From contig NZ_BMGY01000012.1 of NCBI RefSeq assembly GCF_014640435.1, positions 1 through 64,000 of the forward strand: a stretch of 64,000 bases of DNA. Reading direction: 5' to 3'. The position numbers and the translations under genes were made by a program. Below the pieces are notes generated by a model, which worked only from the letters and a program-made list of their open reading frames with translations, was not told the origin of the DNA and made no database searches. Shown here in pieces: positions 16,370 through 23,834 of the stretch. The DNA is from Hymenobacter frigidus. Its GTDB lineage: Bacteria; Bacteroidota; Bacteroidia; Cytophagales; Hymenobacteraceae. The number at the start of each line of letters is the position of its first letter. The stretch's first letter is position 1.

Positions 16370-17254
16370 ATGATTTCATTTCGTCGCCTTACAGTACCCG
16401 TCCTCTCCAGTTGCTTGTTTTTTCTGCTGACTTTGCTGGGCGCTCCCGCGCACGCCACCACCCCTGGCACCACCACAACAGCTCCCGCCTCTAGCACCGC
16501 CACCACTGTGTTGCGGGGCCGGGCCTCCTGGTACGGCAGTTACTTCCAAGGCCGACGCACCACCAGCGGTGAGCGTTACAACCGTTTTGCGTATACCTGC
16601 GCCCACAAAACGCTGCCCTTCGGCACCCGCCTGCGGGTAACCAACGTGAAGAACGGCAAGTCCGTTGTGGTGCGGGTTTCCGACCGCGGCCCTTTCCGGC
16701 ATCAACGCATCATCGATTTATCGGAAATCGCCGCCCGGCCCCTGGGCGTGGTAGAATGCGGTGCCGCCACGATAGTTGCCGAAGTAGTAGCCGCCAACAC
16801 GCCCCTGGGCCCGGCCACTACCCCCAAAAATCTGGCCGCGCTCTTCGCCGCCGACCCCAACCCCAACGCTGCTTTTGCCACTTACAAGGTGCCCGCGGCC
16901 ATTGAGCCCACCGCTGCGCCGGAAACGACCACCGAAAAGGCAACCCTAATAGCTGCGTCGCCCGCCAGCAAAGCGCAGGTGATGACGGCCACCGAAACGG
17001 CCAACTGCCCAGCCGGCTTCCTCATTCAGGCCGGTTCCTTCGTGGACGAGGCCAATGCCCGCAGCGTGCAGGCCCGCATTAAGTCCCTGCTGCCCGATGT
17101 GAACGTGCAGGTTGCGCAGGACCTGCTCGACGGCCGCCAGCGCAGCCGCGTGCTGGTTGGCAACTTCAATGAGCGCCCCGAAGCCGAAGCCGTGCGCCAA
17201 CAGTTGCTGATGTGGGGCATTGGCGGACTGGTGCGCGAAGTAGCCCTGCGCTGA
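16370..17254 (+). CDS. rlpA: RlpA-like septal ring lytic transglycosylase with SPOR domain
   Basis: A 294-residue exported protein. A signal peptide ends near residue 33 (LLGAPAHA). The double-psi beta-barrel spans about residues 45-130, with ASWYGSYFQGRRTTSGERYN, LPFGTRLRVTN and the catalytic-type Asp in VRVSDRGPF. A linker rich in A, P and T follows, then a SPOR domain from about 218 (FLIQAGSFVDEANAR) to the end, which binds denuded septal peptidoglycan. No lipobox cysteine is seen, so it is probably periplasmic rather than a lipoprotein. The ATG at 16370 is preferred to an in-frame TTG at 16343. Confidence 0.88.
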   Translation: MISFRRLTVPVLSSCLFFLLTLLGAPAHATTPGTTTTAPASSTATTVLRGRASWYGSYFQGRRTTSGERYNRFAYTCAHKTLPFGTRLRVTNVKNGKSVVVRVSDRGPFRHQRIIDLSEIAARPLGVVECGAATIVAEVVAANTPLGPATTPKNLAALFAADPNPNAAFATYKVPAAIEPTAAPETTTEKATLIAASPASKAQVMTATETANCPAGFLIQAGSFVDEANARSVQARIKSLLPDVNVQVAQDLLDGRQRSRVLVGNFNERPEAEAVRQQLLMWGIGGLVREVALR

Positions 17255-17295
17255 TAAAGCAACGAGTACCAACTACTACATATAGTACAGCACCA

Positions 17296-17356
17296 AGAAC
17301 CCGCTCCGGGGAGCAATTGACGGCATTGTCGTTACTTGCTCCCCGGAGCGGGTTCT
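17296..17356. repeat. Perfect 21-bp inverted repeat (terminator-like)
   Basis: The arms 17296-17316 and 17336-17356 (core CCCGCTCCGGGGAG) are perfectly complementary over a 19-base loop. It lies between the RlpA and penicillin acylase genes. There is no clean T-run, so it may be a repeat rather than a true terminator. Confidence 0.7.
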
Positions 17357-17402
17357 CTGCTTTTTGGCGCTTCCTGCTCGATATTTTCTACTCACTATTC
17401 CC

Positions 17403-19856
17403 ATGCTCAAAGCCTTATTGGCCTTAGCCGCCAGCGTCACCTTGATTTGGATGCTGAACACCAAGCACGGCGAGATTCCACCGATTGGGTCCTTGCTGAG
17501 CCCGTACCGAGGCTTCTGGCAGAATGGCGAGGCCCCGGGCGACTTCCCGACCCGGCAGACGCTGGCGCTGGCTGGCCTGCAACAGCCCGTGACCGTGCGC
17601 TACGACGACCGCCGGGTGCCGCACGTATTTGCCCAGAACGACCATGACCTCTACTTCGCCCAGGGCTACCTCACGGCCCGCGACCGGCTCTGGCAAATGG
17701 AATTCCAGACCCACGTAGCGGCCGGGCGGCTGGCCGAAATCTTGGGCCCGGCGCGCCTCGAAACCGACCGGTTTTTCCGGCGCATGGGCCTGCCGTTCGG
17801 CGCGGTCAATTCGCTGAAGGTGATGATGGCCAACCCCACCACGCGCACCGTGCTGGAGTCGTATTCTGCCGGGGTGAACGCCTACATCGGCCAGCTCACG
17901 CCCGCCACCCTGCCCTTCGAATACAAGCTGCTGGACTACCGCCCCGAACCCTGGCAGCCGCTGAAGTGCGCCCTGCTCCTCAAGTTTATGGCCTGGGACC
18001 TGAGCGGCCGCACCGACGATTTGCGCATGAGCAACATCCTGCGTCAGTACGGCCCAGTCGCGACCAAGGACCTGTTTCCGGACTACCCCACGCGCGAAGA
18101 CCCCATTGTGCCCGTGGGCACACCGCTGGATTTCAAGCCCCTGGCCATTCCGGCCGCGCCGCAGTCGTTTGAGGCGGCCTACGCCACCCAGCAGCTGCGC
18201 ACTGAGCCCGATGCCGAGTTAGGCTCCAACAACTTCGCGGTGAGCGGCATGAAGTCGGCCTCGGGCTACCCGCTGCTGGCCAACGACCCGCACCTGACCC
18301 TCAACCTGCCCAGCATCTGGTACCAGATTCAATTGAACGCGCCGGGCGTGAACGTGTACGGCGTCACCATTCCCGGCGCGCCAGCCGTCATCATCGGTTT
18401 TAATGAGAACGTGGCCTGGGGCGTGACCAACGTGGCGGCCGACGTGCTGGACTTCTACCAGTTGAAATTCAAGGATAATACCCGGCGCGAGTACTGGCAC
18501 GCCGGCCGCTGGAAACCCGTACGGCGCGTGGTGGAGCGCATTAAGGTGCGGGGCCAGCCCGACCGGCTCGATACCGTGCTCTACTCCCACCATGGCCCGG
18601 TGGTGTACGACAAGCCCGAAAAGCCCTTCCTGGCCCAGACGCCCATCGCCCACGCCCTGCGCTGGACCGCCCACGACGGCGCGAACGAAATCCAAACGTT
18701 TTACCAGCTCAACCGAGCCCGCTCCTACCCCGACTACACGGCTGCGCTGGCCACCTACGGCTCGCCGGCTCAGAACTTCATCTTTGCTGATAATGAGCAG
18801 GACGTGGCCATCTGGCCCAACGGCCGCTTCCCACTGAAATGGCGCGACCAGGGCAAGTTCATCCTCGACGGCACCGACCCGGCCTACGACTGGCAGGGCT
18901 GGATTCCGGCCACGCACAACCCCCACGTGAAGAACCCGGCGCGGGGCTTCGTGAGTTCGGCCAACCAGTTTTCGACCGGCCCCGACTACCCATATTACCT
19001 CAACTGGAACTACGCCAACTACGAGCGCGGCCACCGCATCAACCAGCGCCTCGCGGCCATGCGCCAGGCCACGCCCGACAGCCTCCGCCAACTGCAAAAC
19101 GACGTACTCGACCTCAACGCCCAGCTCATGCTGCCGCGCCTGCTGGCTTTGGTAACGGACCCGGCCACCGGGGCCACGCCGCCACCCGCCACCTCGCCCG
19201 AAGGCCAGGTGCTGGCCGAGCTGCGCCGCTGGCTCTACCAATACACCGCCGACGCCATCGGACCCAGCGTGTTCAACCTCTGGTACAACAACTTGGTGAA
19301 GCGCCTCTGGGACGACGACTTCCCCACCAACCCGACAGGCCCGGCCCTGCGCTACCCCGGCCGCGACCGCACTAACAACCTGATTCTGAACGAAACTGCT
19401 TCGCCGTGGATTGACGACCGCCGCACGCTGACCAAGGAAACCCTGCCGCAACTGGCCCTGCAAAGCCTGCGCTTCGCCACCGACTCGCTCACCCGCAAGT
19501 TCGGGCCGCTCTCGCCCAAGTGGCGCTGGGCCGACCAGAAAAGCACCGACATCCTGCATTTGCTCCAGCTTCCCGGCTTCGGCCAGCTGGACGTGGACTG
19601 CGGCGGCGGCGCGGGCATTGTGAACGCCACTTCTGAACGCAACGGCCCCTCCTGGCGCATGGTGGTGGCGCTGGGCCCCCGGGTGCGGGCCTACGGTGTG
19701 TACCCCGGCGGCCAAAGCGGCAACCCTGGCTCGCCCTACTACAACAACCTGCTGGAAACCTGGCGCGTGGGCCAGCTCGATGAGTTGGTGTTCCTGCGCT
19801 CAGCCGATGAGAATAATGCGCGGGTGGCCACGGCTTGGACGCTGCAAGGCAAGTAG
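17403..19856 (+). CDS. Penicillin acylase family (Ntn hydrolase) protein
   Basis: An 817-residue precursor of the penicillin amidase / acyl-homoserine lactone acylase family, which self-cleaves into alpha and beta chains. The predicted nucleophile is Ser275 in ELGSNNFAVSG, with cleavage between Gly and Ser. Other conserved parts are DPHLTLNLPSIWYQIQL, VNVAADVLDFY and the oxyanion-type Asn in the beta chain. An N-terminal hydrophobic segment (residues 1-16) acts as signal or anchor, placing the enzyme in the periplasm. The substrate may be a penicillin, an acyl-homoserine lactone or another N-acyl compound; the sequence does not tell which. Perfect hairpins flank the gene at 17296-17356 and 19927-20007. 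Confidence 0.92.
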   Translation: MLKALLALAASVTLIWMLNTKHGEIPPIGSLLSPYRGFWQNGEAPGDFPTRQTLALAGLQQPVTVRYDDRRVPHVFAQNDHDLYFAQGYLTARDRLWQMEFQTHVAAGRLAEILGPARLETDRFFRRMGLPFGAVNSLKVMMANPTTRTVLESYSAGVNAYIGQLTPATLPFEYKLLDYRPEPWQPLKCALLLKFMAWDLSGRTDDLRMSNILRQYGPVATKDLFPDYPTREDPIVPVGTPLDFKPLAIPAAPQSFEAAYATQQLRTEPDAELGSNNFAVSGMKSASGYPLLANDPHLTLNLPSIWYQIQLNAPGVNVYGVTIPGAPAVIIGFNENVAWGVTNVAADVLDFYQLKFKDNTRREYWHAGRWKPVRRVVERIKVRGQPDRLDTVLYSHHGPVVYDKPEKPFLAQTPIAHALRWTAHDGANEIQTFYQLNRARSYPDYTAALATYGSPAQNFIFADNEQDVAIWPNGRFPLKWRDQGKFILDGTDPAYDWQGWIPATHNPHVKNPARGFVSSANQFSTGPDYPYYLNWNYANYERGHRINQRLAAMRQATPDSLRQLQNDVLDLNAQLMLPRLLALVTDPATGATPPPATSPEGQVLAELRRWLYQYTADAIGPSVFNLWYNNLVKRLWDDDFPTNPTGPALRYPGRDRTNNLILNETASPWIDDRRTLTKETLPQLALQSLRFATDSLTRKFGPLSPKWRWADQKSTDILHLLQLPGFGQLDVDCGGGAGIVNATSERNGPSWRMVVALGPRVRAYGVYPGGQSGNPGSPYYNNLLETWRVGQLDELVFLRSADENNARVATAWTLQGK

Positions 19857-19926
19857 CCGCGTTTTCCTGAATTTCCAGACGTTATACCCAGAGCGGTTTC
19901 TAGGTTAGCGTACTGGCAGTGAGTAA

Positions 19927-20007
19927 TAGTGCGAAGCGGTGCTTCGCGTCATCGCGCCGTTCGGATGGCTCTAACGGCGTGGCGACGCGAAGCACCGCTT
20001 CGCACTA
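19927..20007. repeat. Perfect 24-bp inverted repeat
   Basis: The arms 19927-19950 and 19984-20007 (TAGTGCGAAGCGGTGCTTCG at the left edge) pair perfectly over a 33-base loop. Each arm also contains an internal short palindrome (CGAAGC-GGT-GCTTCG). It lies in the gene-free stretch 19857-20484. Confidence 0.8.
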
Positions 20008-20204
20008 CATGTGCACCGACTTGGGAAATGCTCTATTTATTTACTATCAACCTTCCGTTACTTGCGCTTAACCGTACCGGTTCTATTTGGCTGCTTAAAG
20101 CAACTCCAGGCTGGGGCAATATTCACCACAGGTCACACATCCTCAACGATTAAAACGAAAGCTAAATTATATTTATAATATTATATTTTGTATATTTATT
20201 CTAT

Positions 20205-20363
20205 GAAGCTGTTTAGAAAGTCAAGAAGTCTGTCATCCTGAGCGCAGCGAAGGACCTTATCACAACTGAAGGGTCTCGTTCAAGCGTGTTGTAGCCGGGA
20301 TAAGGTCCTTCGCTGCGCTCAGGATGACAAACGCTCAAAAAAATTGACTTTCTAAACAGCTTC
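20205..20363. repeat. Compound nested palindrome, MITE-like (family C copy 1)
   Basis: Outer arms 20205-20224 (GAAGCTGTTTAGAAAGTCAA) and 20344-20363 are perfect over 20 bp. Inside them, arms 20232-20261 and 20299-20328 (GTCATCCTGAGCGCAGCGAA start) are perfect over 30 bp. TAT stands on both outside edges and could be a 3-bp target duplication. The AT-rich stretch before it (20150-20204) shows no gene. Together with 19927-20007 this fills most of the 628-base gap before the next ORF. Confidence 0.8.
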
Positions 20364-20484
20364 TATGCCTCGCGGGGTTTGTACCTCACCAGCACGGTAG
20401 AAAGCAAATTGTCGGTACGAGACGGTGGTTAACCATTGAGGGACCACCGGCGGGCCCGTCGACCACTTACAGCCTTGGAAATCT

Positions 20485-20943
20485 ATGGACCCACGCCCTA
20501 ACCCTCTGCTCACTTATGTTGGCCTGGCGGCCGCTTCAGCCACTGCGGAAAGGCATCGTTCCATTCTGGCCAAGAAGGAAAAGATGCCCGGCTGTTGCGG
20601 ATTCCCTCCGGCCGGCATCAACAACCACATTGCCCTCTGGGTAGCGACCCAATTCAACGGTTTGGGTATGGTAAAGCTCTTCTCCTCTGGCAGCACGGCA
20701 GCTCAGTATGGAAGTAAAGCCCTACGCTGGGCAACCAGTGCTTCGGGCAGCTACTCCAAGCGCTGGTTTCTCGCGCAAGCACCTGACCCCGAGGATGAAG
20801 ACCAAGAGGAGCCCGAGGATGAAGAAGAAAATAAAGCTGAGCCCCAAAGAAGGAACGCGCCCACCGTGCGGAAGCCGTCTTCTACCGAAGAGAACACCGA
20901 ACAGCTCCGCGAAGGAGGGACCATCAATCCGCCCTTTCCGTAA
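20485..20943 (+). CDS. Orphan hypothetical protein with acidic C-terminal region
   Basis: A 152-residue ORF that I do not recognise. The first 100 residues are of ordinary composition, with two Cys near residue 36 (GCCG). Then comes a strongly acidic stretch (PEDEDQEEPEDEEEN) and a basic, disordered tail. There is no signal peptide or membrane segment. It sits alone between the compound palindrome and a broken TonB-domain gene, so this could be a decayed or recently acquired region. Whether it is expressed is uncertain. Confidence 0.4.
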   Translation: MDPRPNPLLTYVGLAAASATAERHRSILAKKEKMPGCCGFPPAGINNHIALWVATQFNGLGMVKLFSSGSTAAQYGSKALRWATSASGSYSKRWFLAQAPDPEDEDQEEPEDEEENKAEPQRRNAPTVRKPSSTEENTEQLREGGTINPPFP

Positions 20944-21008
20944 GGGGTAGCTCAACTATTGGTCAGAGCAACATCATCGGTCTGATGATTTTATCGGGCA
21001 GACGCCCG

Positions 21009-21039
21009 TTTGGCGCGATTGCGCCCAGCTATAAATTTG
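21009..21039 (+). promoter_or_regulatory. Bacteroidota promoter, TTTG-N19-TAAATTTG
   Basis: TTTG at 21009-21012 and TAAATTTG at 21032-21039 match both the -33 and -7 consensus elements at ideal spacing. The -7 element ends four bases before the ATG at 21044. This is the best-formed promoter in the window, although it drives a frameshifted gene. Confidence 0.7.
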
Positions 21040-21043
21040 CGGG

Positions 21044-21500
21044 ATGCCCCCCCGCCCCATTCTGCCCCGGCACCCCAGCCGCCGCTGCCCGTACCGCCAG
21101 CGGCTGGTGCCCATGCTGTTGCTGCTGTTGCTCCTCACGGCCTATTTCGCCAACGCCCAGCGCTACGTTCAATACGCCCTCGGTACCGCTCAAGTGTTCA
21201 GTTACGTGGAGCAGATGCCGACACTGCCCGGCCGCGAAGGCCCCACCGCCGTACAGGCCGCACTCCAAGAGCTCATTACCAACCCCAAGCGAGCCGACTA
21301 ATGGCGAAGGCCTGGTCAGCTTCGTAGTAGAGCCCGCTGGGCGCGTGACGTGCCCGGTTGTGCTCCGTTCCATCGGTAGCACCGTGGATAAAGCGGTGCT
21401 GACCATGACCACGCGCCTAGCGTGCTTCGGACCGGGCCGCCACCACGGCCAGCCCGTGGCCGTGGCGGCGGCCGTGCCAGCAGTAATCATTATTCGCTGA
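21044..21500 (+). pseudogene. Frameshifted TonB C-terminal-domain (energy transducer) protein
   Basis: The first frame (21044-21303) gives a signal peptide (MLLLLLLLTAYFANAQ) and VEQMPTLPGREG, the usual lead-in of small Hymenobacter-type TonB-domain proteins. Its frame closes at TAA near 21301. The homology continues in another frame from about 21295 to 21500: GLVSFVVEPAGRVTCPVVLR, VDKAVLTMTTRLACFGPGR and GQPVAVAAAVPAVIIIR, which matches the TonB C-terminal fold. A one-base indel near 21285-21303 explains this. Both halves and the promoter are well kept, so the break looks recent, or could be a sequencing error. Confidence 0.7.
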
Positions 21501-21523
21501 AAACCCTTTGGGATGAGCACGTA

Positions 21524-21564
21524 AAAAAAGCACGGCTTCTCTCAGCGAGAGGCCGTGCTTTTTT
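21524..21564. terminator. Bidirectional intrinsic terminator
   Basis: A stem of GCACGGC and CTCTC pairs (left 21530-21543, right 21546-21559) is flanked by a run of seven A and a run of T. It lies between the broken TonB gene and the convergent 79-residue protein gene. Confidence 0.85.
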
Positions 21565-21615
21565 ATATGGTATTGAAAGAAGTGTGGCGAAGCGACCAAG
21601 CCCTTGGCAGACTCT

Positions 21616-21855
21616 TTAGTTGTCGTCGGTGGCGCGGTTGATGAGCACTACAGCAACTGCTGCCACTGCCGCAATCCCGATAATCATTTGCGTCGGCGTG
21701 AACTTGTGAGCGGCTTTGCGCAGCAATACGCTGCCGTGTTTCAGCAAGTCATCCACGTGCTCGGTTTTACCCTGAAACACATGGTAGGCACTTTCAAAAG
21801 CACGGGCAAGGTCTTCGGGAAGGATTTGTTCGATTTTTTCGATTTGCGCTTCCAT
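21616..21855 (-). CDS. Small tail-anchored hypothetical protein
   Basis: A 79-residue protein with an amphipathic helical N-terminal half (EAQIEKIEQILPEDLARAFES), the linker HKFTPTQ, and a single hydrophobic segment (about residues 57-72) followed by a short polar tail. It appears to be a small inner-membrane protein. The TPTQ-hydrophobic segment recalls that of the protein at 27365-28072. Function not assigned. Confidence 0.65.
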   Translation of the reverse strand: MEAQIEKIEQILPEDLARAFESAYHVFQGKTEHVDDLLKHGSVLLRKAAHKFTPTQMIIGIAAVAAVAVVLINRATDDN

Positions 21856-22043
21856 AAAAAAGGCGGAATTGAAGGGGGAAGGTGTAAAAATGCAAGGCGG
21901 AGCCTCGGAAGTCCTGTACGCAAAAGCAGGCTGCCAGGCTGCATCTTTTCTATTTCTCCAACAAAATAACCAGCAGGCGCCCCCATTAGCTCAGCCGTAG
22001 CCAGCCGGGTATATTACCCATTATTAATTGATAATCAAGCCAT

Positions 22044-23621
22044 TTATTCAATTACTACAATGCGCGAGCCACTGCGCTGGGCTTCCCGCACCTGGCAGTA
22101 GTAAGCGCCGGCAGCCAGGCCACTCAGGTCCACGGGCAGCTGCTGGGGGCCACGGGGCAGCACACGGTCAACGGCGCGGCGCACTTCGCGGCCCAGGGTG
22201 TCGAGCAGCACGATTTGAACGTGGCCCCCGGCGCTGTCGTAGGCTACGGTGGTGCGGCTTTCGCGCGGGGCCGGGTTGGGGTACACCGTAAATTCGGCCA
22301 CTTCGGCGGCATTGGCGGCGGCCAGCAACGCGCCGGGCCGCAGTACCGGCACGTAGGGAAAGCTGCGCCCGAAGAGCTGCGTGAGCGTAGCGGGCGTCAC
22401 TTGGAACCAGTCCTGCAAAATGCTGGTGTACACGCTCCGAAAGTCGACCTGCATGGCCACGTTGTCGTTCACACCGGCATTAGCGGGCAGCGTGGGGTTG
22501 GGGCCGTGCACGATGGGGTTCACTTTGGAGCCAAACACCAGCAGCGGAGCCGCCGCGCCGTGGTCGGTGCCGAAGCCCGCATTGGCCTTGATGCGCCGCC
22601 CAAACTCCGAGAACGTCATGCCCACCACCCGGTCCTGAATGGCGTGCCGCTGCAGGTCATCCTGAAAGGCGTTCACGGCCTCGGCAATCTTGCCCAGCAG
22701 CGTGGCGTGGGTGCCGGTGGTGGTGCTGCCCGTGGTGGGAACCTGCAGCGTGTGGGTGTCGAAGCCGCCCAGCGTACACACGTACACGCGGGTGCTGAGG
22801 CCACCAGCCACCAGCTGGGCTACTATTTTGAGTTGGTCGGCCAGCGAATTTTGACCCGCGGCGGGGTACAGCGGCGAGCGGTTTTGGGCCCGGCCGGCCG
22901 CCGCCTGAATAGCAGTGGTGTATACCTGCGTCTGGCTCACCACCTGCCGGATAAACGTGAGCTCGTGGCCGGCCGGCGTGTTGGGGGCCGCATCTACGCC
23001 ACCGCTGAGCAGCTGGTAGAACGACGACGTGCTGGCAATGGCCATGCCCATGTTCACGCTGGGGCCCTGCACGCAGTTGCTCACCACCGAGCCGATACTG
23101 ATGGCCAGTGGGTCGGGATTCTGCGCGTTGGGAAATCCGGTTGGGAAACCCGGAAATTCGCCGTTGAGGTAGCGGCCGGCCCAGCCCGTAGTCAGGGTCA
23201 CGTTGGAGTCGGAGCCCGAAGTCCAGATATCGGTGGCCCGGAAGTGCGAGAAGTTGGGGCTGGGGTAGCCCACGCTTTGCACCACGCCGAGCTTGCCGTT
23301 CTGGTACATGTTGCGTAGCGACGCCATGGCCGGGTGAATACCCGTGGCCGTGGTGAGCGGCAGTACTTGGTTCTGAGCCAGCGCCAGGGTGGGCCGCGCC
23401 GCCATCAGGGCCGGGTATTGGTCCAGCGGGATAATCATGTTCAGGCCATCGTTGCCGCCCTGCAGCTGAATGATGACCAGCACCTTATCCGACTGCGTGG
23501 TGGCGTTGGTGAGAGCTGCCAGCGCGGGCGAGTACCCGTAGGCCCCAATGGGTAAGCCGCTTAGCAGCGCAGTGCCGGCCGTGGCCGCAGCCGTAGTTTG
23601 TAGAAATTCGCGACGTTTCAT
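22044..23621 (-). CDS. DUF1501 domain protein with T9SS sorting domain
   Basis: A 525-residue protein of the DUF1501 (sulfatase-like) family. The N-terminus MKRREFLQTTAAATAG has a twin-arginine-like motif, followed by the family's VIIQLQGGNDGLNMIIP and the FSHFRATDIWTSG, GFDTHT and SEFGRRI segments. The last 80 residues form a T9SS type A domain (VYPNPAP, LLDTLGREVRRAV, GAYYCQV). It follows the DUF1800 gene on the same strand after 213 bases, a pairing that is very widespread in Bacteroidota, Planctomycetota and Proteobacteria. The biochemical role of the pair is unknown; cell-surface location is inferred. Confidence 0.9.
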   Translation of the reverse strand: MKRREFLQTTAAATAGTALLSGLPIGAYGYSPALAALTNATTQSDKVLVIIQLQGGNDGLNMIIPLDQYPALMAARPTLALAQNQVLPLTTATGIHPAMASLRNMYQNGKLGVVQSVGYPSPNFSHFRATDIWTSGSDSNVTLTTGWAGRYLNGEFPGFPTGFPNAQNPDPLAISIGSVVSNCVQGPSVNMGMAIASTSSFYQLLSGGVDAAPNTPAGHELTFIRQVVSQTQVYTTAIQAAAGRAQNRSPLYPAAGQNSLADQLKIVAQLVAGGLSTRVYVCTLGGFDTHTLQVPTTGSTTTGTHATLLGKIAEAVNAFQDDLQRHAIQDRVVGMTFSEFGRRIKANAGFGTDHGAAAPLLVFGSKVNPIVHGPNPTLPANAGVNDNVAMQVDFRSVYTSILQDWFQVTPATLTQLFGRSFPYVPVLRPGALLAAANAAEVAEFTVYPNPAPRESRTTVAYDSAGGHVQIVLLDTLGREVRRAVDRVLPRGPQQLPVDLSGLAAGAYYCQVREAQRSGSRIVVIE

Positions 23622-23636
23622 GATTAGGCTGGAACT

Positions 23637-23817
23637 GTCATTGCGAGGACGAAGGGCGAAGTAATCCGTCCTCTAATTCTCAGACACTTTTAAGATGTAA
23701 TGAATTGAAACCCTCCTGCCTCTATGAAAAAGGCTTGTCACTCCAAAAGGCTGGCCGCTGAGAACAGAACGGATTAGCTACGCTGAACTGCGTTTGCTTC
23801 GCTCGGCTCGCAATGAC
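23637..23817. repeat. Palindromic repeat, family D (GTCATTGCGAGG type)
   Basis: The outer edges GTCATTGCGAGG (23637) and CTCGCAATGAC (ending 23817) face each other, with an inner pair CGAAGTAATCCGT / ACGGATTAGCT. The arms are imperfect and the middle is about 100 bases. It occupies the intergenic space between the DUF1800 and DUF1501 genes, so a DUF1800-DUF1501 transcript would carry it as a hairpin. Confidence 0.7.
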
Positions 23818-23834
23818 AAACATTCATTTCCCAC

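Noticed and set aside
18219..19715. 498-residue minus-strand ORF
   Set aside because: It is antisense to the penicillin acylase beta chain.
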